From NCBI GenBank assembly GCA_949752745.1, contig OX457026.1:74650742-74714741 (forward strand): a stretch of DNA of 64,000 nt. The letters run 5' to 3'. Position numbers and translations under genes: made by a program. The DNA comes from Protula sp. h YS-2021. Its lineage: Eukaryota > Annelida > Polychaeta > Sabellida > Serpulidae. Positions 12,896 through 25,484 of this stretch are shown piece by piece. The first letter of the stretch is position 1; the number at the start of each line of letters is the position of its first letter. The notes beneath the pieces were generated by a model. It did not search any database. It worked only from the letters and a program-made list of their open reading frames with translations, and was not told where the DNA came from.

Positions 12896-14320
12896 TACAT
12901 ATTTAAGGAAGTATTTTCAAAATCCTTAGGGATGAATTTGTCCATTGACTTTTGAACAAAAAGAGGTCTTTCATGAACTTTATTGTTACGTCCAACAGTA
13001 ACTATATTTCAAGCAGTTTTATGCATAACTAGAAAAACTTTACCAATTCCTCTTTGAAATAATAAACAATGTGACACATAAAACTTTTACACATTGTGCT
13101 GAAGGGCCATTTCGGATAAGTTCAGAGTTTTAGGCAGTTAAAGGTCCGTGAAAGGTTTGTCAGTAAAGCGATCTGTTCTCTCTTTTACATAATCCTCATC
13201 TCATAAATATTCAGTTTGTGTGATGCAAATTATGAAGCAAAGGTTTTGTCTAACCGTTCCAACGATTTTGATCAGAACTCATTCTGGAACTAATCATGAA
13301 CTATTCTGCAAATTTTGGCAGTGGTGTTGTGTATAAAAAGATATCCCTGTCATCATAACAGACATATAGCAGGCAAAACATTGTACTGAAGGCTGGAACT
13401 GGTAATGTCTCGAATTGCATTTTCGTTATTGTCTCACATAAATTTGTCAATGAGATATTGTAAAAAATTGCAATTTGATTTACCAGTTAAATGTAAAAAC
13501 TATATAATATATAATATATATAATATAATAAATAATATTTATGTTATAATGACAATTTGCTTCTCTATAAACTGTGCTATTTTCAATACACATTGTAGAA
13601 TAGTGCACACTGTAACCTTTGGCAAAATGAAAACTTTAGTTATATTTTCATTAGTTTTCTTACCAAAGGCATTTGACAAAATTATGGAAAAAATACTTGA
13701 ACATAATTAAAATTTGTATTTTTGATGAAAATGATCTTTAGTATTTTAAACAAATATTAGTTTACATGCTTTTTTTTTACATTTTAGTTACACTATGGAA
13801 GTGTGAAGAATATTATAACACTTCACTATAGAATATTAAACATTAAACATTAACGTTCTTAACACAACTAGCTAGTCACTGTGATGCTCACGAAATCCTT
13901 TTTGACTTTTTGACTGTGTACAATTTTGAAATATGCAAGTGAAACATTTATTTTCCACTCTATTTTGTCTGTATGCGGTATGAGCGTTTGTAGCGACCAT
14001 GCGGTTTTTGTAGACCATTGGCTGTTGTGCTTCGTATTGGTTCACGCGCTAGTACAAGCCTAATGAATTCACCTCCGTGCGATTCATTCGCAATGCATGA
14101 CGGAATCCTTTAGAAACCATCCATCCAATGCTCGATCGCTAACAGAATAGTCTATGTCTCAACGAGTTTTCGACAAAACCATTTCATTGAATATCAACCT
14201 GCCTAACTCCAAGAACAAACACCAATGTTTCTGTCAGCATGCATACAAATCACGGCATCGTACACATAGTTCATAGCATAAATACAGCAAAACATGATTT
14301 CAAGAGTATTTGCCCAAGAA
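12896..14320. other. Intergenic DNA, no feature recognised
   Basis: AT-rich sequence between the gag fragment and the 3' side of the P450 gene. It includes an ATA-rich run at 13,500-13,550 and an open frame of 101 codons (13,405-13,710) of low complexity that I do not consider a gene. Confidence 0.5.
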
Positions 14321-14326
14321 TTTATT
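14321..14326 (-). terminator. Candidate polyadenylation signal of the P450 gene
   Basis: TTTATT on the plus strand gives AATAAA on the minus strand, about 550 bases downstream of the P450 stop codon. In AT-rich DNA such hexamers are common, so this is only a candidate 3' end. Confidence 0.3.
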
Positions 14327-14877
14327 GCAAATGGTTACCAGTCTATAAATGTAACTGCAATACTTCTGTTCTATAAACAGTTCTCTGCGAAATGTTATTT
14401 GATCCACAAAACTTAGTTCTAGCTTTCTGTTTTACAAAAAGACTTATATTTGTAATGTATGTTTTAAAAACTAAAAATGAAATTCATGAGGGTACCGATG
14501 GCACAACCATACAGAAATGTAGAACAATACACAGATATGGAATAAGACGGACGCATCAGTACTGAAATACAGCTTCTGTATGGTCTGACAAGAACTTCAA
14601 AATAGCCATAAAATTTCTAAATTCTAGACTGATCTTACTTCTTTGCAATAAGTGATGTAAATAGCATCTGTCATTAAAATTTCATATTTTACAGTTATAT
14701 GCTTCTCGTTACGAACTACACAAGTCGTGGTTGGAATGGGAAGAGTAAGGCTCCATTGAAGCCTCTTCCCCTCCCATGACCATGCCAATTGGCTACAATC
14801 CACCTCCTGCTGCATCCTTTCATTTACAGCCTTAATATGCAGGTCCTGATCAAATCGCTTCCTCCTATAGATCGAAT

Positions 14878-16389
14878 CTATCTTATGATAGCTCTAATCT
14901 TAAACGGTTTTGGACGCCAGAGAAAGCTTTTGTCGGGTGTTTCGTCGATTTGATGCAATCCGCTTGGTGGACATATCATAAACTTTTGAAACAAACAAGC
15001 AGCTAACAAATAAAACTCCTGTTTTGCCAGTACCTGCCCTGGGCAAGACCTCTTTCCTGTTCCAAACGGTATAAAACACCGATGGCTGAAAAACTTGCCA
15101 TTTTCGTCAATGAATCTCTCTGGGCGAAAAACCTGTGGATCACCCCAAATATTGACATCGGAATGAATACTATGTATATTGAAAAGAAGCACTGAGTTCT
15201 TTGGAATTGTTACATGCCCAAGTGTGACTTCCCTATGTGGGTTTGAAAAATGATTTATTATGGTACTTATATGGCTGTAGCGTAAAACCTCTGCCATTAC
15301 GGCTTGGAGATATGGCAGGTTTTCTTTGTCGTTGATTGTTATAGTGCGTTCCTTTCCAATCATATGGTCTATCTCAGAAAACAGTTTGTCTTGAGTATGA
15401 GGCCTGTTTGCAAGGAAAACAAGCATCCATTTAATAACCACAGATGTTGATTCAAATCCACCAATAGTAAGTTCCGTTAAAATGTGAGCTAAATTATCCA
15501 TATCAATCGAGTCAATTGCGTTTTCGTTTTCTTGTCCAATATCTTTTTCAACAAAGTGTTCAACAAAATTGCGACACAGGTTGTGTTCACCATCATTCAA
15601 AATTTCTATTGCGTAATTCTGCATTGAGTTCTTAATGTCGTTGTAGCAGTTAAAAAAATCATTAAGAACACGTTTCAATGGCGGTATGTAACATGAAAAC
15701 GGTATGTTATCCACAACGATAACCTTCAGTAGCAAAGATAAAAACTGTTTAGACTTGGATGTAATATTTAGCAGTTCCTTATCTCCATGTTCATATCTTT
15801 TACTGGTCAGGATATAAATTGCTATATTTGCTATAGCCAGTTCAACGGAAAGATCCGGATCAAATTCTGTACCCTGTGTTTTTTCGAATATGCCAATCAC
15901 ATATCCTGCTTCTTCCGTAATCTTATCTTCCATTGTTGTTTTTCCTGCACCTAGAGATTTCATGATTGATACGGATAAATTTCTGGTTTTCAAAAACTGC
16001 TTGTTAAAATCTAGGAAAGCGAAGCCTTTTGAATCGGGATTAATCATCTTCAATATATATTGCTCACTGGCGCCAATATGTGCAAAGTCATTTGGCCTAT
16101 TTAGTGCTTCTGATATAAATTTGTGTCCGTTTATTACAACACAGCGCTTTGAACCAACGAAGATTGAAAATATATCTCCATATTCCTTTGAATATTTAGT
16201 TAAATCATCAGCACGCACGTTTAGGCCGTGCTTATATATTGTTCCAATGACTGGAAACCTGAAAGGGCCGCCAGGGTAATTTTTCTTGTTTTTCTGTGAT
16301 TTCACAATGTAAACAAGTATCAGAAATGTCATTAATCCAATCACAGCATTATTTACGTTTATAACACTGAACAAATTAATTGCTTCCAT
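14878..16389 (-). CDS. Cytochrome P450, clan-2-like microsomal monooxygenase, intronless
   Basis: An intact 503-residue ORF of normal length for a microsomal P450, a heme-thiolate monooxygenase of the endoplasmic reticulum. An N-terminal hydrophobic anchor (about residues 14-30) is followed by basic residues and the proline hinge PGGPFRFPVIG (39-49). The I-helix motif is GGFEST (310-315), the K-helix ExxR is EVLR (367-370), the PERF motif is FRPERF (421-426), and the heme loop is PFGTGKRSCPG (441-451) with the axial Cys at 449. The hinge and heme loop fit clan 2 (CYP1/2/17-like), but I cannot name a family or substrate. Two departures are visible. Ser 314 stands where the I-helix Thr usually is, and the C-helix Trp-x-x-x-Arg region reads QFLKTR (131-136), without the Trp. 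The gene has no introns and no disabling change. The start is the first in-frame Met, directly before the anchor. Confidence 0.93.
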   Translation of the reverse strand: MEAINLFSVINVNNAVIGLMTFLILVYIVKSQKNKKNYPGGPFRFPVIGTIYKHGLNVRADDLTKYSKEYGDIFSIFVGSKRCVVINGHKFISEALNRPNDFAHIGASEQYILKMINPDSKGFAFLDFNKQFLKTRNLSVSIMKSLGAGKTTMEDKITEEAGYVIGIFEKTQGTEFDPDLSVELAIANIAIYILTSKRYEHGDKELLNITSKSKQFLSLLLKVIVVDNIPFSCYIPPLKRVLNDFFNCYNDIKNSMQNYAIEILNDGEHNLCRNFVEHFVEKDIGQENENAIDSIDMDNLAHILTELTIGGFESTSVVIKWMLVFLANRPHTQDKLFSEIDHMIGKERTITINDKENLPYLQAVMAEVLRYSHISTIINHFSNPHREVTLGHVTIPKNSVLLFNIHSIHSDVNIWGDPQVFRPERFIDENGKFFSHRCFIPFGTGKRSCPGQVLAKQEFYLLAACLFQKFMICPPSGLHQIDETPDKSFLWRPKPFKIRAIIR

Positions 16390-17202
16390 GATTGATGATT
16401 TTAAATATCCATGAATCCAGTCAACTGCTTTTCAAGACCTACCAGTTTCACATCAATACGATTTGATATTAGATGTGGTATTACTATTAAATATATGAAA
16501 TTTCTAATATTCGTTCTTTGGAACAACACCGAATGATGTAAGTTTGACAAAATTATTTTCAAGATTTTTTCTTGTTTATGCATTTATATCATACGCACTG
16601 CAGGTGAAAAGTTTGCTATTAGCTGCCACTTTATAGTCGTTTATCTAATAGAATGCTGGTGAACGAATTGTTTATTTCTAGCTGTTATTTAACGTTCACG
16701 GTGAAGGTTGTACTTCATAAATTGTAAGCACGCGGCTTGCTTTTAACTGAACGGACATTGCACTTGATGTTGTTGTTCTGAAATTGGTCAAACCCTTGAA
16801 GTGGCTTAAAATAAACAACAAGAAAAAAACTTGTGCAATAAACAAAGCATCGTTGCTTGAAAAATGTCTCAGTTGAATGAAAAACAAAGATTTATGCGTT
16901 TTAATTTAATTAACTAGTTTTGCTTTTTGAGAACTAAAAACAGATTTATGTGTTTTATAGCCGACTTTTGTCAACACTAGTTTATAGCTCTTTATAATAT
17001 AAAAGATCTACACTAGCCTCTTTATATTTTATGTTTTGCAAGTGGCATAACATGGAACATAACGCCTGCATTAAGTGATTCTTCTCATAACCTCGCGGTT
17101 CACAATATAGTGATTTGCATCTCTTTTAAATATTTTGCTAGGTGTGCCTGGTAACTGAGAGAAATTAAGTGAATTCTTTTCCTTATCAAAGCACGCGTCT
17201 AT
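16390..17202. other. P450 upstream region
   Basis: AT-rich DNA upstream of the P450 start, presumably holding its promoter. I see no distinctive TATA box or binding site that I would defend. A 60-codon minus-strand open frame (16,401-16,583) ends just upstream of the P450 ATG and shows no protein-like features. Confidence 0.4.
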
Positions 17203-17521
<319 letters not shown>

Positions 17522-18073
17522 TTTAGGAAGGAGTCTTTACCTCATTTAAGTGCATTTACGGAGATTTCGAACTTCAATATCAATTTGTTTTTATCTTTTT
17601 ATACACTCAGCGACTTTGTCCTGCCACGATAATACAGAGAATTCGTTCTGCTGAATTATTTGGGTTCGAACGCGAGTGAATAAATTTCCTCATTTTTGCG
17701 ATCTTTTTTATTTATTTTAACTTTCCTATTGCATTCCGTTGAGTATCTATTTGAGTAACACTTTCATTCATTAACATTTTTGTTCTTGTTCCCTTGTTCT
17801 TGAAATTAACTACTGCTAAGAACATTTAATACTTAACAAAGGACATCTTTTTTAGGCTCGTTTTTATTGTTCTTCAGTTAATATAATTATCAATAATCAG
17901 TCCTATTTGGGCTTTTTTATTTACTGTAATGTTAATCATCGGGCCTATTTCGCACGCCTGGCATCTCTATTATTACTTTGGTAATTCCAGTTGGATTTCA
18001 CCCGTTCCTTAGTCATTCTGTTTATGAATAATCGAGTTTTTATTTAAATCCACGTTTATAAACATTTCAGACA

Positions 18074-18553
18074 TGCGATCAAAGCGGAAAGAAGCTACAG
18101 AGTACACGACACCAACAAAGAGATCCCGCTGGGATGACTTGGTTAAGCTTTTAAATACGACGAAGAGTGTTGTAAAATGCGTGAACGCCTTCCAGTGGCA
18201 AGCTGGGATGCTCTGCACCAGGAAATTTATTTATTAGCAGCCACCAAATCTGTACACCTAAAACCCCGTTCAAAGTCTCAGCCCTTTCGGAACGACTACC
18301 GCTTTAAATGTGAAGGTTCCCACCCTGGCAGAAAATGTCGCTCACACGCCGTATCAACCCTGCCAACAAATGGTCCGGTAAATCATAAATTAGATTTGCC
18401 ACCGCCAGATGATGTCGATAAGTCATCCATAATTACCCCAAAACACAATATCTTCTTGATGGTTATCACAATAATTTTCATTTACATTTTGAAGGTGAGG
18501 AACAGAGCTATGTACTCCCAAATAACACATCAGCTAGAGATAACGAAGATATA
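18074..18553 (+). pseudogene. gag-like remnant of the Ngaro-like element
   Basis: It begins with an ATG giving MRSKRKEATEY and TPTKRSRWDDLVKLL. A frame change near 18,180 then continues as ASWDALHQEIYLL and ends with a knuckle-like segment FKCEGSHPGRKCRSHA. The basic start and the C-x-GSHP-x-x-C knuckle match the first ORF of DIRS/Ngaro elements. The central part of a normal gag is missing, so this is an internally deleted remnant. Confidence 0.6.
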
Positions 18554-19830
18554 GTTTTGCGAAAAGTTAATTCAGAAACAGAAATGGGTCGAACATCAGG
18601 TCCCTTTCCTCACCCCCGTTTTCCCAATTGCCGCGTTAGTCCTCTTGAACTGGTTCCGCAGAAAGAACCGGGTGCTTTTAGATTAATTCATGATTTAGGT
18701 CAACTCTAGCATAGAAGATAAATATGCCGTCGTTCATTATAAAACTTTTGATCAGGTTCTTGATATTATTCTGCCCCACGGCAGCGGTACACTAATCGCT
18801 AAGTGCGATATCTTAGATGATTTTCGAGTTACCCCTTTTCGCAAAGAGGATAATCATTTGCTAAGTTTTAAACTTTGAGGCCATTATAATTTTGAAAGAA
18901 TTCTCCCAACGGGTTGTAGAATACCTTTCAATATGTTTGAGGAATTAAGCACTTCCCTCTAATGGGCAATTGGCAACATTTATAAGTTTTATTATATATC
19001 ACATATTTTAGATGATTTTATTTTTGTCGGTAGTTCTAGTTCGTTTGAATGTATGCGTGGCCTGAGGTCATTTATTCAGTTATCAAGCTTTCTTAGAATC
19101 CCATTAAAGCACTCAAAGACTGTTTATCCTACAACATCTGCTATCATACGTGGCCTAGAAGTTGATACTGTTCATATGCTTGCTAAAATTCCAACGGAAA
19201 AGATCGAAAAAGTCTTGATAGAAAAAATCGAGAAATCGCGTAACTTTGGTAACTCTGCGTGAAATACAAACAATTGCGGGTTTGTTAATTTTTTCTGTAA
19301 ATGTGTAAAGCCAGGCCGGTCGTTTCTTAGACGTTTATGGGATTTAACTTGTCTCAAAAGTAACCGAAAAACAAAGCAAAAACTGTTCATTTAACTTCTG
19401 ATAGGAAAGGCCTTCACGCTTGGCTCGTGTTTTTGACAAATTTTAATGGTAACACTCTGCTTTAAAGCCATGTTTACAATGCTTGTGAACAGTTTCATCT
19501 TTATTCTGATGCTTGTCAGACCACTAATTATTCCCCCGTTGTTTTTCCGGAGAGATTGTTTCAAAATTCAAAGACCTCAATATACTTATATTGGCGCTAA
19601 TTCTAATTGTAATAGCCATTAACATGTTTTCTAATCTCCTGCAAAATCAACACATTACAGTCCATATGGACAATGAGGGGCTTGTACAAATAATAATTAA
19701 TCAAAGCTCCAGATGTCCAGTTACAATGTCCCTGGCGAGAAAAATTGGTTGTAAAGGCTCTTACAGCCAACATCAATTTCCATACTGTCCACAAACCAGC
19801 AAAAGAACTGACACCGCATCTCGAAAAATT
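18455..19830 (+). pseudogene. Reverse transcriptase and RNase H remnant (Ngaro-like)
   Basis: Starting at 18,455 the frame gives LDGYHNNFHLHFEGEE, then GRTSGPFPHPRFPN, VSPLELVPQKEPG and FRLIHDLGQL before a TAG at 18,707. These are the N-terminal RT blocks of DIRS/Ngaro elements. It continues with YAVVHYKTFDQVLDIILP and LIAKCDI, and the catalytic box reads HILDDFIFVG (Asp pair encoded at about 19,011-19,016). Later come TSDRKGLHAWLVFLTNFNGN and the RNase-H-like HMDNEGLVQIIINQSS. At least four stops or frameshifts separate the blocks, so the protein is dead. The order and motif wording are characteristic of YR retrotransposons rather than LTR or LINE elements. Confidence 0.8.
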
Positions 19831-19869
19831 TCCCTTTGTCATCTTCGGACCTACAGCCGTGTTATTTAT

Positions 19870-20700
19870 TGCCACAAAAATGACAGTAAACAGCCTTTTA
19901 TCTGTTACACGTGCGGTTTATAAGCGAGCTTGGAACCATTTCAAATATACATGTCGGCTGTTTGAACAGCGGGAGCGTCCACTAATACTTCGCTAATTTA
20001 TATTGCATATTATTCTTGTCAAGGTTTGTCTTATAATACAGTGCTTACTCGTGTTTCAGCAATAGCATTTATCCATCGACTTAAACGTAAAGTAGAAATT
20101 TTAGTACGTAGAGCCCTTGCGGGCTTTAAAAATACATGCTATATGCCCAATTCCAGAAAGCCAATATCGATTGAAATGTTACATAAAATGTGTGTAAATT
20201 TAAATTTTATCTTTCGCGATATTTGCAATATTGCGATTTTAAAGCTGTATTTCTGTTAGCCTTTTATATGTTTTACGCGTGAGAGAATTTACTTCTAAAT
20301 TGCATTAACAATCAGAAACATTGAACTCCATTACGAAGGTAATCGCTTAGACGGCTAAAGTGTAAAATTTGACAGTTTTAAGCAAAGTAAAGGCCACCAC
20401 TTTACTTTTTATATCAGCGCAACTGGAACCCAGTTTTTTCCTGTTCAAGCAATGGCCGATTATCTAAAACTGAGAACTTATTTAGGTTAATCCCCATCGT
20501 TTTTCAATGCGGTTTTAAAATCAGTCATTGTATTATAAGAAGGTTCTAGTAATAGTTACGGTTTGTATTCTTTAAGAATCGGGGCTGAAACTTATTGACA
20601 AAGAAAAGGTCTTTGTAAATCTGAGATATCTGAAATGGGTAGTTGGCACTCTAATGCAGTGCAAAAGGAATTTCTCGTACCATTATTTTCCCTCTAAACT
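19870..20700 (+). pseudogene. Tyrosine recombinase remnant (Ngaro-like)
   Basis: The core-binding part is visible as SVTRAVYKRAWNHFKYTC (about 19,907-19,960), then ISFIHRL-like AIAFIHRLKRKVEILVRRAL (20,051-20,110) and SRKPISIEMLHKM. The catalytic part follows in broken frames: REREFTSKL (the arginine box), then about 20,561-20,590 GLYSLRIGAET, and near 20,620 CKSEISEMGSWHSNAVQK. The usual His of the HxxR box is Tyr here, and the expected Tyr after NAVQK is Glu. Several stops interrupt it, so it is inactive. Confidence 0.7.
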
Positions 20701-20809
20701 TTAGTTTTTGGTCTTTTGGGGTCTTTTTCTGCAAGCTTCATTGGGGCTCTGAATGTAGATTTGTAGATTTGTCTTATTTATTTATTACTCGGACGACTGA
20801 AATCATAGA

Positions 20810-21048
20810 TCCCCGTTTACCTCTCCTAAAGAGGTAGACGTGTTTATGATTTAGTCACACCCCCACTTGATTGGTTGAATTTACCTTAGATCAATATCCA
20901 CTTCACTTTTGAGTGAGTAATACCTTTTTCGTGTGTGTGTACAAAGTTAATACTAGCACGGGGTTTCTCATTGCTTTGCTATCGCTCGCGTTGAAATGTT
21001 CAATAGCCGTGCAGTTTAATCAATTATATGTGATAGAAATTTATTTGC
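20810..21048 (+). repeat. Right internal direct repeat (A2) of the Ngaro-like element
   Basis: The second copy of the left end, see 17,313-17,521. It is followed by about 250 bases (B2) that end in GGACGACTGAAATTAT against the TA array. The copies differ at many sites, so the insertion is old. Confidence 0.85.
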
Positions 21049-21293
21049 CCACCCCTCCCTTTCTCCATCCTTTGTTTAGTTTACTCTCAAAGGGGCGTCG
21101 CTCTGAATATGGGTTTGACCCCCCAAGACATACTATATATTCTCCATAAGATGTTTATTGGATTGTTTTGTCATTTGTGTAAAAGTGTCATGTAGTAATT
21201 TTGTATTATTTTGTATTGTCAAAGAAAAATCAGTTACGCGTTTGTTATATTAAAATGTATTATAGATATCTACTTCTGTTGGATGGACGACTG

Positions 21294-21296
<3 letters not shown>

Positions 21297-21372
<76 letters not shown>
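21297..21372. repeat. (TA)n microsatellite between the two YR elements
   Basis: About 38 TA units. It abuts the right end of the Ngaro-like element and matches the array at its left end. Confidence 0.97.
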
Positions 21373-21374
<2 letters not shown>

Positions 21375-21454
21375 GTGTGCGGATGTAAGAAGTGCATTTT
21401 TGATAAACGTCGATAAAATATTAAAATAATTGCCGTCATTTTGCGATATAACAA

Positions 21455-21640
21455 CTTTTACTCCTAATTCGCTTATCTCCACTTTTATATGGGCTTCCTC
21501 GTAAACGAGAATCGCGCAATTTTGAAAGAAAATTTTCTCATAGTGGCTCGAATTATCCCGGCTTAGATATCGGCCATTTAGAATCGTTGGTACCCTGGTA
21601 CTAACCCTCATGCTCGTATTCCATGGAGGACCAATCATAC
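21455..21640 (+). repeat. Left inverted terminal repeat of the DIRS-like element
   Basis: The reverse complement of this segment reads through AGTACCAGGGTACCAACGAT-like, GGCCGATATCTAAGCCGGGA-like and GAGAAAATTTTCTTTC-like blocks, which align with 25,500-25,640. Identity is partial, with scattered substitutions. Confidence 0.75.
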
Positions 21641-21899
21641 GAGTTTCTAGGCATGCGCAAGTTATTCTTTTCTGCCTTTAGCTGAAAGTTGATTTTCTGC
21701 TCTATTATCTCTTATTCGTTGCATAGTATGTTCTATAACCTGGGATATTGATGTGAATGTAATTGGTTCGCAATTCACCTTCGTATGCTCTCTTCTAGTA
21801 AATCTGTATTTGCATCAAGAGGGTTTTCTTTCCATGATAAGTGTTATCCGTAGGCGTTCACCGTTTACTAGTATGTGCGTTCTTGCTGACGACCCATAA

Positions 21900-24200
21900 A
21901 GGAGCACAGGTCATTTCAGATTGTGGTTGTCTGTCCTGCTCTCAAGGTACTTACTGCGTCTTCGTCAAATGTGGCTAAGCCCCGAGGCTTGGTGCTTCCT
22001 AGCCAGTAACTCTAGAGCTAAGCTACTTGGTTACGCCTCAAACCGACTCGGTCACCCCAGAGCTCAACGGATTCAAGTACCAACGAGCAAATCAAGACTT
22101 GGCTGCATTCGATATCTGATACCAAGCACACACCAATGTTGGATTAGGATAAATACAAGGTGGTTTGGTGCTGAGTCACAGCTGAGTGCTCACCAGCAGC
22201 CAAATACCAAGTGTCAGCAATACCAGCCCTTCTACAGCGAGTAGGTTGGCTCAGTACAAACTTCAGTTTCTTAGATGAGTGTCAGAGAATTTACAAACAA
22301 ATTACTTACACACTATTCGTCTTTGCTTCGTTTCAGATATGACAGAGGCCAATCTGCACTTCGGAAAACCACAGGCTTCGTGCATCTACCCCGTACATAT
22401 TTGCTGTGAGTATGTGCACTTATCTCCACAAGATTTAAGCATACAGTAAGCCGGCAAGAAACTTGTTTCCGTAAGGACCAACCAGTTTCCGTAAGGAAGA
22501 CCAACGCTGGACATCTTTGCAAACGCAACGACAATCAAACCACCAAGGTATGCCTATCCATGGCCAGATGCACAGGCTTAGGCGATCGACGTAGTATCCT
22601 GCAAGTGGTCGTGGGCGAAGTCCTGTATGACTTTGCTCCTCAACCGATCTTACTGAGAGCTATCAAGAGAATCTGGTACTCAGACCCAAGTGCGTGACCA
22701 AACCTCGCTGAGACTGCCTTGCCATCCAGAAATCCTGTCTCAACTCCACTGGTCGTACTTCCACCTGATCCCTACCTCCTGGACCAACATCTGTGGTGTC
22801 TGTTCCTGCCTTCTTAGAAAAGCAAGGCTTTTCTTTTAAAAAAAGTAACGAAGAACACATTAAACAGCAACATGGAGTTCGCGGTGAGGGTCTATAAATC
22901 ACAGTGGAATAAGTTTGCCAGCAGAAGTGATAAGTCGCAACTGAACCCATTTCAAGCCACAGTAACAGCTGATTTCTTTAACCATCTTTTCATGATCGAA
23001 CACTTAAAGATGGGTTCAATCGAGGGTTACCAAGCGGTTATCGGTTCCAGGCTGAAAGCCTCATCTGGTTATAACCCAGGGGAAGACCTGTCTTCTCTAT
23101 GCTGTTTAGTCGTTTTAATGCTAATTCCCACCCCTCCTTCCCCCCAGCAAGCACCTACATAGCTAACTGGGATCCTTTTTTATCCTGCCCTACCTACAGA
23201 GAACAGACATACTCGGGGATGACCGAAACATGCAACGGTAAGGTTCACTCAGATAATAGGAGAGGCAAAGTCCATGCCCTAGACCGTCAAATTCTCAAAG
23301 AGTCGAATAAAGTTTTCGTTCGCCCAAGGGTGGGCTTCGTGGGTAAGACACATTGCCACCACAGGTCTTGCAAATAACGCATCCAGCTTAGGCGGACGAT
23401 GATACCGAGCCAGGCTTGTTCTCTCTTTGCCCACTACGAGCCCTGAGTAAATATTTGCTAATTTCGGGCGATTACAGGAAAGAAACGCAAAAAGCGTCGG
23501 TCTTTTCCTGTATGCTTAAATTTGATAATGACCTGTCTAAACAGACCATTTCAAAGAACATAAGGGGTTTATTTTAGCTGCGTACAGTTAAGTCTAGTCA
23601 GAATCTAGGGATTTATTTAGGGAGAATTTAGGGAGTTATGTAAAGTAAAAACCCACCAAATAAGACAAGTTTGTAACTCAATTAGGGCTCTGCGTAGTGT
23701 GTTCTTGTCAGATATATTAAAAACGGGTTGTTGGTCATCTCCGAACCCACTTCTTATGTACTTTTTAAAGACTATTCTCAATGCAAACTCTAAGGTTTAT
23801 GCTCATTGGATCCCTTTGTTGCAGCCGAGGCAATAGTCTCTAACTAGCCTTTATCTGTTTGTAGCGAACTGGCGACTAAGGACAAAGGAAAAGCCAAGCA
23901 GAAGGAATCACCGCCAAGAGGACTGTGTGGATGCAAGTGCGTTCTTTCTCTCCTCTCCTTCGGTCTCAGGATAGTGGTACCGTGTACTATAGTTGTGGAT
24001 CAGTAACCAAGTGGTTGATTCAAATGTGCTCTCACAAAATATCGTTGGTTCAGGGCAAGTCTGGGTGTGCCATGTTTGTCATTCCCGTACTTGATTGGGA
24101 AGAAGGGGGTGTGGGCGATGGTTACGCGTCTCAATGCGTTATCAGTTCGTGAGCATTATGATTCTTCAGCTTGGTTCCTGGTTATGTTAGCAGTGTGTTT
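21900..24200 (+). pseudogene. DIRS-like tyrosine recombinase remnant
   Basis: The clearest part starts at 22,872: AVRVYKSQWNKFASR, PFQATVTADFFNHLF, HLKMGSIEGYQAVIGSRL, the core-binding domain of DIRS-type recombinases. A frame shift near 23,100 leads to RFNANSHPSFPPASTYIANW and the arginine box NRRGKVHALD (about 23,255-23,285). Then come FDNDLSKQTISKNI (23,520-23,562), the HxxR-type box KTHQIRQV (about 23,651) and CWSSPNPLLMYFLKTI (about 23,725-23,775). The last keeps a Tyr at the usual nucleophile position. Upstream (22,690-22,800) LPSRNPVSTPLVVLPPDPYL resembles the linker that precedes the recombinase. Several stops and frameshifts make it non-functional. Confidence 0.75.
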
Positions 24201-24239
24201 GACCAAACTAAACTAGACTGGCCAGTGTTTTTGTTAAAA

Positions 24240-24840
24240 CAAAAAAAAACGGATATGTTTCCCCCACCCAAATCAGTCACGTGGAAAAAATTCCTTGCTT
24301 AAAAGTGCAACATTGGCGAGCCAAAAAATTTAAAATTCGCCAAAAATACATTTATACAGAAAATGAAGAAAAACTTCGCAGTAAACATTGTGGGTGCTTC
24401 TTGATACGTTTCAGACTAATCTAACAAACTGTTTCAAAGATATCGCAACAATATGGCCAAAAACATAAAAATGAAAAATTTCAAAAATCGCCAAAAATAC
24501 ATTTTAAACGGAAATGAAGAAAAACTTTACAGTATACATTAGCGCTATATGTGTGTTCTTCTTGCGACGTCTGAACCTTATCCAACACACCGTTTTAAAA
24601 ATTTAGCCTGGCAAAGCGAAAAAATGCAAAAATTTGCCAAAAATTTTTAAAGGAACGAAAAAAATAACACGGGCATCATCTAGACATGTACCCCAATATG
24701 TATGTTTTGAGAAAAATCGACTCATTAATTTCATAAGAACTCACTACGGTCAGAGGGACGGACGGACAAACAGACGGAAGGACGGACGGACGGACGGACA
24801 CACCAAATATTATATTCTCTCTTAGGGGGAGATATATAAT
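24240..24840. repeat. Dispersed repeat with (GGAC)n tail
   Basis: Three related units of about 120-180 bases built round TCGCCAAAAATACATTT and GAAATGAAGAAAAACTT end in a GGACGGACGGACGGACACAC tract (about 24,757-24,803). It lies inside the DIRS-like element between the recombinase and the internal complementary region, so it was probably inserted later. Confidence 0.65.
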
Positions 24841-25319
24841 TAATGTGAAACAGTGTGCGGGTCTTTTGATTTCATTTATTCGCCTTCGCAGTTAGATTTG
24901 TTCTTTTGTAAGGGACGAAGCGCTACATAGAGTCATAGAGTGGTGGGTCAAAGGTTTATTGCGTGGACTTAGTTCCAAGATCATCTTGGTGATTAAAGTC
25001 AAATAATACAAGGTTGGATTACCATCTCGAGTGTGGATGGAGGGGGTGGTGTTAGCAAGCGGTCACAGGGTGGGAGACGCTTGGTTGTTAGTGCGTCTTC
25101 TCTTTCTCTCCGTTTGCCCTTCTCTGTGCAAGAGCTGTGCACCAACTCGATTGGATTTTGAATTTCTTAGGCACTTAAAACACATTAGATGATATCATTA
25201 GTGTTTTATTTCTGCCTTATCATTGCCCGCACGGAACTTCTTTTACGAGTAAAAGCTGAGTTCTGGAAAAATCTTCTCGGCTTGGCTGTCCAAGCAGGTC
25301 ATCCATGCCCCTGTGTTAG

Positions 25320-25440
25320 TTCCATATAAAAGTACAGATAAGCGAATTCAGCGTTTTTTATGAAGTAAAACTGACGTTTTATTTTCGCAAAGCGCTCTTT
25401 TACGAATAAAGGCGTAATTCACATTCTCCACTTTCATTAT
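25320..25440 (+). repeat. Internal complementary region of the DIRS-like element
   Basis: The left half (CATATAAAAGT, CAGATAAGCGAATT) corresponds to the reverse complement of the left terminus near 21,455-21,490. The right half (GTAATTCACATTCTCCACTT) is the reverse complement of the right terminus near 25,605-25,635. The two halves meet near 25,385. Such a joined copy of both ends is a hallmark of DIRS elements and serves in their circular-intermediate replication. Confidence 0.6.
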
Positions 25441-25484
25441 ACTTCCCGAACATCATCCTTCTTACCTAGGTGCAGTGGGTACTT

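Noticed and set aside
15890..16279. Plus-strand frame of 129 codons opposite the P450
   Set aside because: Antisense shadow of the P450 ORF.
21201..21638. Tyr/Ile-repeat frames
   Set aside because: Translation of the TA microsatellite.
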